Assembly: GCF_000022025.1 (NCBI RefSeq) | Contig: NC_011886.1 | Span: 3,141,209 to 3,205,208, forward strand | Source: Pseudarthrobacter chlorophenolicus A6 | GTDB taxonomy: Bacteria; Actinomycetota; Actinomycetes; Actinomycetales; Micrococcaceae | Reading direction: 5' to 3' | DNA: 64,000 nucleotides | In this document: positions 15,547 through 24,066 of the stretch, piece after piece | How the letters are laid out: every line of letters starts with the position of its first letter | How positions within the stretch are numbered: the stretch's first letter is position 1 | The notes under the pieces: model-generated | Told to the model about the DNA's origin: nothing | The model's input: the letters and a program-made list of their open reading frames with translations, nothing else | Database searches by the model: none | Translations under genes and position numbers: made by a program

Positions 15547-17010
15547 ATGACGAGCACGATCGGCACTGGACTCCTGAAAAGCCTGACAGTCCCCCTGGAT
15601 GGAAAAGAATTTCCCGGGGGGCTTCCTGCGTTTCTGGTGCGTGACGACGTCCTCTGCTGGACCCGCCGCGAGGCCGGCCTCGCGGGTTTCGGCGAGATCG
15701 CACGGTTCACCGCCACGGGCCCGGAGCGCTTCCTTGAGGCAGATATCTGGTGGCGCCACCTGGTGATCGAGGCCCGCGTCACCGATTCCGTAGAACTTCC
15801 CGGCACCGGGCCCGTGGCTTTCGGATCCTTCGCCTTCTCCAAAACCTCCGCCCACGAATCCCGGCTCATCGTCCCGGAAATCGTGGTTGGCGTGCGGGAC
15901 AACACGGCGTGGCTCACCCAATTGACGTTCGACGACGGCCCGCTCACCGAAGCCGGAGCCCTCGCCGCGTTGGAGCGCTGGCTCGGCGGGAAGCCCGTCA
16001 GCCCGGGTACGTCGGCGGGACATACGTTGGCAGCAGTTGCGTCGGCAGCAGCCGCACCGGCTGGAAGTACGACGGCGGCAGCGGACCCGGCCGGGGACGC
16101 CCGCCACGGTGCCGTTCCCGCGAAGGAGGGCGCCGCCGTCGTACGCCCCCTCCCCCTGGCTGCGGGCGCAACACTGCACACCGGCTCGCTCAGCGAAGAA
16201 GCGTGGATGGACGCCGTGGCCGCCGGCGTGGAGGAAATCCGGACGGGTGCCCTGGAGAAACTTGTGCTGGCACGCGATGTGGTGGCCACGATTCCCGGCG
16301 GCGTGAACGCCTCCCGGGTGCTGCGCGAACTGGCCGCCCGCTACCGCGAATGCTGGACGTACGGCGTGGACGGACTGGTGGGTGCCACACCGGAAATGCT
16401 GATCCAGGTGGAGGGGCGCACCGCCCAGGCCCGCGTGCTGGCCGGGACCCTTGACCGTCGGGACGCGCACGGCGAGGACGGCCTGCCCATGGATTACGCC
16501 ACCCGGGTACTGGCAGGCTCGGAAAAGCAGCGGCATGAGCATGAGATCGCCATCCAGTCGCTGACCTCCCAGCTGGCCCCCTTCTCCGAAGCGATGAACG
16601 CCCACGATGAACCCTTCATCCTGGAACTGCCCAACGTCTGGCACCTGGCCTCGGACGTCAAAGCCGAACTCGCCGAGGTGGAGGGCCACGTTCCCACCTG
16701 CCTGGCCCTCATCAACGCCCTGCATCCCACGGCCGCTGTCTGCGGAACACCCACCCAGGTGGCCGGTGCACTGATCCGTAAGCTGGAACACCTGGACCGC
16801 GGACCCTACGCCGGCCCGGTGGGCTGGCTCGATGCCGCAGGCAACGGCGAGTGGGGCATCGCGCTCCGCGGCGCAGTGATCGAGGCCCCGGACACCGTGC
16901 GCCTGTATGCCGGGTGCGGCATCGTGGACGGCTCGCAGCCCGAAGCGGAACTGGCCGAGACCTGGGCCAAGTTCCGGCCGATGCTCGAATCGCTCGGCAT
17001 CCGCAGTTAG
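15547..17010 (+). CDS. menF: Isochorismate synthase
   Basis: 487-aa chorismate-utilising enzyme that commits chorismate to menaquinone. EKLVLARDVVA, GVDGLVGATPEMLIQV, HPTAAVCGTP and AGPVGWLDAAGNGEWGIALRGA are conserved MenF/EntC motifs. Residues ~155-215 form a Gly/Ala-rich linker (many Ala and Thr, encoded by repetitive GCGTCGGCAGCAG-like DNA) between the N-terminal and catalytic halves that looks like an insertion. ATG 15547 is chosen. The partner menD lies 5 kb away on the other strand, so the men genes are not one operon. A siderophore role (EntC) is unlikely given the men context. Confidence 0.9.
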   Translation: MTSTIGTGLLKSLTVPLDGKEFPGGLPAFLVRDDVLCWTRREAGLAGFGEIARFTATGPERFLEADIWWRHLVIEARVTDSVELPGTGPVAFGSFAFSKTSAHESRLIVPEIVVGVRDNTAWLTQLTFDDGPLTEAGALAALERWLGGKPVSPGTSAGHTLAAVASAAAAPAGSTTAAADPAGDARHGAVPAKEGAAVVRPLPLAAGATLHTGSLSEEAWMDAVAAGVEEIRTGALEKLVLARDVVATIPGGVNASRVLRELAARYRECWTYGVDGLVGATPEMLIQVEGRTAQARVLAGTLDRRDAHGEDGLPMDYATRVLAGSEKQRHEHEIAIQSLTSQLAPFSEAMNAHDEPFILELPNVWHLASDVKAELAEVEGHVPTCLALINALHPTAAVCGTPTQVAGALIRKLEHLDRGPYAGPVGWLDAAGNGEWGIALRGAVIEAPDTVRLYAGCGIVDGSQPEAELAETWAKFRPMLESLGIRS

Positions 17011-17178
17011 CCCAAACGTCCGGTATCCGAGACAGCGTTGCTTCGCCTAGGCTTGAAAGTGCCGGTAATTTAGTTATCCAATAGTGAAACTAAGTTTCCT
17101 GTGATGCACATCTCACAATCGGCGATACACTATCAACCGATTTAGTACCGCATACCCCTGCAACAAAAGGTAAGAAAC

Positions 17179-17979
17179 ATGCAGCTCAAGTCCCTGGCCA
17201 CGGCCAAATTGACCGCCAAGGCAGCAGCACTCTTCGCCGTCGGAGCCCTCACCCTCACGGCGTGCGGCGGCAGCTCCACCCCCGCAGCTTCCGAAGGCGG
17301 CATCCAGCTCATCAACGCAGGCAAGCTCACGGTCTGCTCCGATGTCCCCTACGAGCCCTTCGAATTCCAGAAGGACGGCAAGACGGTGGGCTTTGACATC
17401 GATATCGCCAACGAGGTGGCCAAGGACCTGAAGGCCGAGCTCAACATCGTGGACAGCTCCTTCGAGGCCATCGAGACCGGCACCGCGCTGACCGGCTGCG
17501 ACGTCTCCATCTCCTCCGTGTCCATCACGGACACCCGCAAGCAGGTCATGGACTTCTCCGACCCCTACATGGATGACGACCTGACCCTCGTGGCCAAGGA
17601 AGGCTCCGGCGTGGAGAACATCGACTCCGCCAAGGGCAAGAAGGTTGGCGTGCAGCAGGCCACCACCGGCGCCAAGTACGCCCAGGAAAAGGGCATCGAA
17701 GCACAGCAGTTCGAGGACTCCGGCCTCCTGGTCCAGGCCCTCGAAGCCGGCACCGTCGACGCCGCCCTGGGCAACCAGTCCGTGCTGGGCTACGCCATCA
17801 AGGACAACACCCAGTTCACCCGCGTTGAGGACTACGCCACCGGCGAGAAGCTCGGCATTGCCATCAAGAAGGGCAACACCGCAATGCTGGACCAGGTCAA
17901 CAGCACGCTCAAGCGCCTGACCGATGACGGCAGCCTGGCGAAGTTCAAGACCACCTGGTTCGGCGAAACCGCCAAGTAG
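17179..17979 (+). CDS. Polar amino-acid ABC transporter substrate-binding lipoprotein
   Basis: 266-aa family-3 solute-binding protein. The signal peptide ends in lipobox LTAC (Cys ~29), so it is a lipoprotein on the outer face of the membrane. VCSDVPYEPFEFQKDGKTVGFDID and the later DFSDPYMDDDLTLV are hallmark polar amino-acid binder motifs. It starts a three-gene importer unit (SBP, one permease, ATPase). Substrate may be glutamate, glutamine, His or Arg; sequence by eye does not decide. The leader 17011-17178 contains TACACT at about 17126 as a possible -10 box. Confidence 0.9.
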   Translation: MQLKSLATAKLTAKAAALFAVGALTLTACGGSSTPAASEGGIQLINAGKLTVCSDVPYEPFEFQKDGKTVGFDIDIANEVAKDLKAELNIVDSSFEAIETGTALTGCDVSISSVSITDTRKQVMDFSDPYMDDDLTLVAKEGSGVENIDSAKGKKVGVQQATTGAKYAQEKGIEAQQFEDSGLLVQALEAGTVDAALGNQSVLGYAIKDNTQFTRVEDYATGEKLGIAIKKGNTAMLDQVNSTLKRLTDDGSLAKFKTTWFGETAK

Positions 17980-18094
17980 CCACCGCTTGGGGCCACCCCG
18001 GGCCCCGGTGAGCAGAGTTCAGGCATGAGGCCCCGGCTGGCACGCACGGCAGCCGTCCGGGGCCTCAGCCACGCACAACGAATGTGAGCACCCA

Positions 18095-18886
18095 ATGGCA
18101 ATGACCGCACGCCAGCGAGCCAGAGTAAGCCTGTATGTCCAGGCCGGAATCTTTGTGGTGGCCATCGCCGCACTGATCCTGGCCACGGACTGGAAGACCA
18201 TGGCCACCAACGTCTTCAACTTCGGCAAGATCGGGCCGATGTTCCCGGACATCTTCCTGGTGGGCCTGAAGAACACCCTGATCTACACGTTCCTGGGCTT
18301 CGTGGTGGGTCTCAGCGGCGGCCTGCTGCTTGCCCTGATGAAACTGTCCAGCTTCCCGCTGTACCGCTGGATAGCCACCGGCTACATCGAGTTCTTCCGC
18401 GGCATCCCGGCGCTGCTGGTCTTCATTGCCTTCGGCTATGGCGTCCCGCTGGCCTTCGGCGTCCAGTGGAACGTGACCATCATCGTGATGATCTCACTGG
18501 GCATCGTGGCCTCGGCGTACATCGCCGAAACCCTCCGCGCCGGCCTGCAGGCAGTGCCCAAGGGCCAACTGGAGGCAGCCCGTTCCCTGGGCATGCCGCA
18601 GTGGCGGGCCATGGTCACCATCGTCATTCCGCAGGCCTTCAAGATCGTTCTTCCGCCGCTGACCAACGAGGTCATCCTCCTCACCAAGGACTCATCCCTG
18701 ATCTACGTCCTGGGCCTGACAGCTTCGCAGTACGAGCTCACCAAGTTCGGCCGCGACGGCATCTCCAGCCTGGGCGCCGGCCTTACGCCGCTCCTGGTGG
18801 CCGGTGCCTTCTACCTGGTGGTCACCATCCCCCTGAGCCTCCTGGCCCGGAAGTTCGAAAGCCGCTCCGCGCGGACCAAGCGATAG
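18095..18886 (+). CDS. Polar amino-acid ABC transporter permease
   Basis: 263-aa HisM/GlnP-type permease with about five membrane segments and the EAA loop [22 protein letters not shown] that docks to the ATPase. [14 protein letters not shown] is a family-typical helix. As a single permease gene it would act as a homodimer. It lies 115 nt after the lipoprotein gene, with the ATPase gene beginning 11 nt downstream. Confidence 0.92.
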   Translation: MAMTARQRARVSLYVQAGIFVVAIAALILATDWKTMATNVFNFGKIGPMFPDIFLVGLKNTLIYTFLGFVVGLSGGLLLALMKLSSFPLYRWIATGYIEFFRGIPALLVFIAFGYGVPLAFGVQWNVTIIVMISLGIVASAYIAETLRAGLQAVPKGQLEAARSLGMPQWRAMVTIVIPQAFKIVLPPLTNEVILLTKDSSLIYVLGLTASQYELTKFGRDGISSLGAGLTPLLVAGAFYLVVTIPLSLLARKFESRSARTKR

Positions 18887-18897
18887 GCAGGGAAGCC

Positions 18898-19686
<789 letters not shown>

Positions 19687-19717
19687 GCCAGGGCCTTTCC
19701 TCCGGTTTCACTCCAGG

Positions 19718-19760
19718 AATCCCTGGTGCTGCGGTATCGCCGCAGCGCCAGGGATTTTGT
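19718..19760 (+). terminator. Strong terminator of amino-acid importer operon
   Basis: 17-bp stem AATCCCTGGTGCTGCGG / CCGCAGCGCCAGGGATT (one G-U pair) with a 5-nt loop, followed by TTGT, 31 nt past the ATPase stop. Confidence 0.85.
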
Positions 19761-19952
19761 GCGTCATGGGCACCTTGGGGTTCCGGCTGACATCCGGCCG
19801 CGGACGACGGCGGGACCTGGCCCGGGCATTCACGCCAGCCTTTACACGGGGGCAGGCGGAGCCCAGAATGGGTCCCACCACAGCCCTGGCCCCGCAGCGT
19901 GCTGCCCGGCTGCACGCAGTCCGGTTCCGGGGCAGCAAAGGAGCGCCGATCC

Positions 19953-21167
19953 ATGAACGATGCAGCAGCCGCCCGGCAGGCCGGCTCACCGGTTTCCGCC
20001 CGGGCTGCCCGGCTGGCGTCGATCCCGTCCTTCCTGCGCGTTGATGAATACATCCGGGAGTTTGGCGCACGCAGGGACGGCGTGGCGGGAGGCTGTGATT
20101 TCACGTTCGGCAACCCCCACCAGATGCCCGCCGGCCGCTATGTCACTGCGCTGCAGGATGCGCTGGTCCCGCAGCATGACCAGTGGTTCGCGTACCAGGC
20201 CAACGGCCGCGCGGCCTGTGAAGCCGCCGCCGAGTCGCTTCAGCAGTTACTGGGCGTCCCTTTCCGCCCGGAGGACATCTACCTCACCACCGGCGGTTTT
20301 GCCGCGATTGCGCTGGCGCTGAAGACCGTTGCCGATCCCGGCGACGAGGTGGTCTACAGCCTGCCGCCGTGGTTCCTGTACGAGCCGCTGATCCTTGAGG
20401 CGGGCCTGGTACCGGTGAAGGTCACGGTGGACACCACCACGTTCGACCTGGACCTGGACGCGATAGGGGCCGCCATTACGGAAAGGACCCGCTGTGTCAT
20501 CGTCAACACACCCAACAACCCCACCGGCCGCATCTACCCGCCCCAACTGCTGACCCGGCTGGCAGAGCTGCTGGAAACGGCCTCGGCACGGCTCGGCCGG
20601 CGGATCTACCTCATTTCGGACGAGCCCTACAACCGGATCGTGTTCGACGGGCTCCGCTTTCACAGTCCCGTGGAGTTCTACCCCTACACGCTGTTGGCTT
20701 ACTCCTACGGTAAAACCCACCTGTCCCCCGGCCAGCGGGTTGGCTACCTTGCCCTGCCGCCCGGAATGCCGCATCGCGACGACCTGCGTCCGGCCATCTC
20801 CGGCCTGCAGGTGGCAATGGGCTGGATCTACCCGAATGCGCTGCTGCAGCATGCATTGCCGGAACTCGAAAAATTCTCCATCGACATCGGGCAGCTGCAG
20901 CGGCGCCGGGACCGCCTGGTCGACGCCCTCGGCGGCATGGGCTACCGCCTGCACCCGCCGGAAGGCACCTTCTATCTGTACGTCACCTCGCCCATCCCGG
21001 ACGATGAAGCGTTCACCGCCCGGCTCGCGGCCCGGGACGTCTTTGTCCTTCCGGGCGCGCTGTTCGAGACCCCGGGCTTCTTCCGGATTTCCCTCACCGC
21101 CAACGAGGAAATGATCGAGCGCAGCCTGCCGGTCTTCGAAGCGGCTTTGAAGGAAACGCCTGCATGA
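19953..21167 (+). CDS. PLP-dependent class I/II aminotransferase
   Basis: 404-aa fold-type I PLP enzyme. CVIVNTPNNPTGRIYPP and LISDEPYNRIVFDG are the aspartate-aminotransferase-fold motifs, and the Schiff-base Lys is in YSYGKTHLSPGQRVGYLA. The ATG at 19953 has AAAGGAG nine bases upstream and is preferred over a longer frame starting at 19899. It sits between the amino-acid importer and a glyoxalase-like gene 29 nt downstream, so it may act on an imported amino acid, but substrate is not readable. Confidence 0.85.
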   Translation: MNDAAAARQAGSPVSARAARLASIPSFLRVDEYIREFGARRDGVAGGCDFTFGNPHQMPAGRYVTALQDALVPQHDQWFAYQANGRAACEAAAESLQQLLGVPFRPEDIYLTTGGFAAIALALKTVADPGDEVVYSLPPWFLYEPLILEAGLVPVKVTVDTTTFDLDLDAIGAAITERTRCVIVNTPNNPTGRIYPPQLLTRLAELLETASARLGRRIYLISDEPYNRIVFDGLRFHSPVEFYPYTLLAYSYGKTHLSPGQRVGYLALPPGMPHRDDLRPAISGLQVAMGWIYPNALLQHALPELEKFSIDIGQLQRRRDRLVDALGGMGYRLHPPEGTFYLYVTSPIPDDEAFTARLAARDVFVLPGALFETPGFFRISLTANEEMIERSLPVFEAALKETPA

Positions 21168-21196
21168 CAACTGTCTCCAAAGCACAGGAGTGAAGC

Positions 21197-22024
21197 ATGA
21201 ATCCCAGGACCTATCCGACTGGCGTTCCGTGCTGGATCGATACCACCCAGCCGGATGTTGACGCCGCCGCGGCTTTCTACTCAGGGCTGTTCGGCTGGAC
21301 GTTCGAGGACGTCATGCCTCCCGGCGCCCCCGGCCGGTACCTGATCGCGAAGCTCGACGGCCGGGACGTCGCAGGCCTGGGAAGCGGCGGTGGCGCGGAA
21401 GCCTCGTGGAGCACGTACATTGCCGTTGACGACGCCGATGCAGCCGTCCAGCGGCTTGTTGCCGGCGGTGCCGCCCTTCTTTCCAAACCGCAGGATGCCG
21501 GGGAGGGCGGACGGGACGCGGCCCTGGCCGATCCGCAGGGGGCCGGCTTCCACGTTTGGCAGGCCAGGCGGAGGCCGGGTGTCCAGGTGGCCAACGTGCC
21601 GGGAGCCTGGAATTTCAGCGACCTGCACACGCCGGACCCGGGCCCGGCCATCAGTTTCTACCAGGAGGCGTTCGGCTGGGAGGTGGACGATCTCGGCTTC
21701 GGAATGCTGGTCCGGCGTCCCGGCTACGGAGACCATCTGGAAGCGACGGTGGATCCGGACATCAGGGCGCGGCAGTCGGAGATAGCCTCGCCCGTCGGGT
21801 TCGAGGACGCGATTGCCTGGATCGTCACCACCGGTCCGGACAGGCCGCCGCACTGGCATGTCACGTTCACGGTGGCGGACCGGGACCAGACCGCCTCCGA
21901 CGCCGAGCGGCTGGGCGCCGAGGTTCTGCAGCGGGACGAATCCGACTGGACCCGCGAGGCACTCATCCGGGACCCGCAGGGAGCCATCTTCTCCGCCAGC
22001 CAGTTCACCCCCCCGGGTGGCTGA
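21197..22024 (+). CDS. Two-domain VOC (glyoxalase/bleomycin-resistance) family protein
   Basis: 275-aa protein with two tandem vicinal-oxygen-chelate modules. Domain 1 starts at VPCWIDTTQPDVDAAAAFYSGLFGW and domain 2 at NFSDLHTPDPGPAISFYQEAFGW; each ends with a DPQGA(G/I)F motif. Such proteins are widespread in Actinobacteria and the substrate is unknown. It is probably cotranscribed with the aminotransferase and converges on menD, with a terminator spanning its stop codon. Confidence 0.85.
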   Translation: MNPRTYPTGVPCWIDTTQPDVDAAAAFYSGLFGWTFEDVMPPGAPGRYLIAKLDGRDVAGLGSGGGAEASWSTYIAVDDADAAVQRLVAGGAALLSKPQDAGEGGRDAALADPQGAGFHVWQARRRPGVQVANVPGAWNFSDLHTPDPGPAISFYQEAFGWEVDDLGFGMLVRRPGYGDHLEATVDPDIRARQSEIASPVGFEDAIAWIVTTGPDRPPHWHVTFTVADRDQTASDAERLGAEVLQRDESDWTREALIRDPQGAIFSASQFTPPGG

Positions 22025-22038
22025 GAACCCGGGGTTTT
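22011..22038. terminator. Terminator spanning the VOC gene stop codon
   Basis: Stem CCCCGGGT / ACCCGGGG with an 8-nt loop followed by TTTTCC, lying between the convergent VOC gene and menD. Confidence 0.7.
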
Positions 22039-22043
22039 CCCAC

Positions 22044-23927
22044 CTACTGCCCAGCCAGCACGCCAGTCACGGCGGCCGACACCGCATCCTTAATCCGCCC
22101 GTGGAGCTGCCGCAGGGCGCTGCGGTCGGTGCGGACCTCCACGATGCTGCGCCCGCTGACCGGCCGGCCGAGCGCTTCAGCGAGTCCCGCCGTCGTGGTC
22201 ACAAGGGAATGGCCGACGCCGTAGCCCGCGGCGAGTGCCGCAATGTCGGCTGAGTGCGGGGTGGCGAACAGGCGTTCGACGGCGTCTCCATAGCGGCCGC
22301 CGTCGCGCACCGCGCCGTGCTCCAGCAAGTCGAAGATCGCTCCGCCGGCATCGTTGAGGACCACGATCCGAAGGTCGGGCACCTCCTCGCCGGTGCCAAG
22401 GAGCAAGCCGCCGGCATCGTGCAGGAACGTGACGTCGCCCAGCAGGACGGTGGTTTCCTGGCGGCCCCCCAGGGCCAGTCCCGTGGCGGTGGAGATGGTG
22501 CCGTCGATGCCCGCCAAACCCCGGTTGGCGTACACCGTAGCGGCGGGGGCCTGGGCAGGCAGGGCTGCGAGGTCCGCGTCGCGGATGCCGTTGGAGGAGC
22601 CCAGGAGCAGCTGGCCGCGGGTGTGCTTCCATACCAGTGACGCCACCGACGGGCCGGTGGCGGCTGCCTCCGCGGCCACCACCTGGTCCACGGCGTGCTG
22701 GGCTGCCGAGCCCGCCAAAAGCCAGGTGTCCAGCCACTCCGCTGATCCACGGCCTGCGAAGTCGGCGAGGTCTGCCAGGTCCGCCAGGGGCAGTTCGGTG
22801 CGGCGGCCGGGCTCGTACCAGGCCACGGGCACCGGCTGGTACAGCGCGGACTGGACGTCGGGGCGGGCCAGCAGCGCGGCCACCGGCCGGGACAGGGTGG
22901 GCCGGCCGAACAGCACCACCCGCTCCACCGGCTGGCCGGAGCCGGGGCCGAAGTGCTCCAGCAGCAGCCTGTAGGGGCCCACGGCGTTCGGACCGAAACG
23001 GGCATTGGAGGACGGCTCGGCGAGCAGCGGCAGGTTGTGTGCCCTGGCAAACGCCTCGGCGACCGGGCCGGCGTCGTGCCCTGCAAGCACTACGGTGCGG
23101 CGCTCCGGCAGGTCTTCGGAGGCCGGGGGCAGATCCATGACCAGCGGCTCGGCACCGATCCGGAAGCGCCGCCGTGCTGCGGCAGCTGGAAGCCCTTCCC
23201 CCTCGGCGGGCACCAGCGGGTCCCGGAAGGCGAGGTTGAGCTGGACCGGGCCCGGCGGAATGTCATCGAACGCACCGGTCGCGGCGGACAGCGCGGTGCT
23301 GACGGCCCGTTCGGGGCTGGCGCCGGCGGGAACGTCGACGGCGAACCGGACGTGGTCGCCGAACAGGTCAGGCTGGACGGTGGTCTGGTTCGCCCCGGTG
23401 CCGCGGAGCTCGTCCGGCCGGTCCGCGGAGAGGACAACCAGCGGGACGGCTGCGTGGTTGGCTTCCATCACCGCCGGCATCAGGTTTCCGACCGCGGTCC
23501 CGGACGTGGTCAGCACGGCGGCAGGCGAGCCCGTTGCCAGGGCGAGTCCGAGGGCCGTGAAGCCCGCGGCCCGCTCATCGATCCGGACCAGCAGCTCCAC
23601 CCGGCCCGCCGCCGACGCCTCGGCCAGTGCGTAGGCCATCGGTGCCGACCGCGATCCCGGGCAGACCACCACGTGCTGCACACCGCCGTCGAGCAGGACC
23701 CCGACGGCGATGCGTGCCGCGGCAACGGCGCTCAGCTCCGGCGCGTCCCCGGCGGCGTCGCGCGGGTCTGAAGGGGCGGCGTCGCGCGGGTCTGAAGTGG
23801 CGGCGTCGCGCAGGTCTGAAGTGGCGGCGTCGCACGGGTCTGAAGGGGCGGCGTCGCGCCCGTCAGAAGTGGCGCCGTCGTGGGCGGAGGTGGCGGAATC
23901 GTTGGCGGGGTCGTTCGGCGAAGTCAC
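22044..23927 (-). CDS. menD: SEPHCHC synthase (2-oxoglutarate decarboxylase), MenD
   Basis: Thiamine-diphosphate enzyme joining isochorismate and 2-oxoglutarate. The conserved core runs from LSAVAAARIAVGVLLDGGVQHVVVCPGSRSAPMA, and the ThDP-binding part includes GLAGIDGTISTATGLALG and LLGDVTFLHDAGGLL. About 60 extra N-terminal residues precede the core and consist largely of five eight-residue repeats (DAATSDPR-like). Start is uncertain: GTG 23927 (627 aa) is chosen over TTG 23930, and no good ribosome-binding site is visible, so translation could begin nearer the core. It is co-directional with phoX but separated by a repeat-rich 140-nt gap. Confidence 0.9.
   Translation of the reverse strand: MTSPNDPANDSATSAHDGATSDGRDAAPSDPCDAATSDLRDAATSDPRDAAPSDPRDAAGDAPELSAVAAARIAVGVLLDGGVQHVVVCPGSRSAPMAYALAEASAAGRVELLVRIDERAAGFTALGLALATGSPAAVLTTSGTAVGNLMPAVMEANHAAVPLVVLSADRPDELRGTGANQTTVQPDLFGDHVRFAVDVPAGASPERAVSTALSAATGAFDDIPPGPVQLNLAFRDPLVPAEGEGLPAAAARRRFRIGAEPLVMDLPPASEDLPERRTVVLAGHDAGPVAEAFARAHNLPLLAEPSSNARFGPNAVGPYRLLLEHFGPGSGQPVERVVLFGRPTLSRPVAALLARPDVQSALYQPVPVAWYEPGRRTELPLADLADLADFAGRGSAEWLDTWLLAGSAAQHAVDQVVAAEAAATGPSVASLVWKHTRGQLLLGSSNGIRDADLAALPAQAPAATVYANRGLAGIDGTISTATGLALGGRQETTVLLGDVTFLHDAGGLLLGTGEEVPDLRIVVLNDAGGAIFDLLEHGAVRDGGRYGDAVERLFATPHSADIAALAAGYGVGHSLVTTTAGLAEALGRPVSGRSIVEVRTDRSALRQLHGRIKDAVSAAVTGVLAGQ
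23754..23873. repeat. Five 24-bp tandem repeats in menD 5' end
   Basis: Five consecutive units read on the coding strand as ATSDGRDA, APSDPCDA, ATSDLRDA, ATSDPRDA and APSDPRDA. The DNA unit resembles GCGGCGTCGCGCGGGTCTGA. Confidence 0.85.
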
Positions 23928-23948
23928 CAACCCAGTCTGCCACCCCCC

Positions 23949-24062
23949 AACGCCCGCTCACTTGCGGTGGCTCAAAACGGAACGCCCGCTCACCGGCCCC
24001 AGATGCCTGGACGTCCAGTGAGCGGGCGTTTGCCCCGAAAGCGCCACAAGTGAGCGCGCGTC
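23949..24062. repeat. Cluster of four AAGTGAGCGSGCGT repeats
   Basis: Two copies on the minus strand (23949-23973, 23981-23998) face two on the plus strand (24015-24032, 24041-24062). The inner pair forms a 13-bp stem AACGCCCGCTCAC / GTGAGCGGGCGTT (23981-23993 / 24018-24030) that could terminate phoX. Confidence 0.8.
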
Positions 24063-24066
24063 GGGG

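Noticed and set aside
17100..17117. CRP/GlxR-like site TGTGA-N8-TCACA before the amino-acid importer
   Set aside because: Spacer is eight bases, whereas the CRP/GlxR palindrome needs six. The inner GATG-CA-CATC symmetry is short, so chance is likely.
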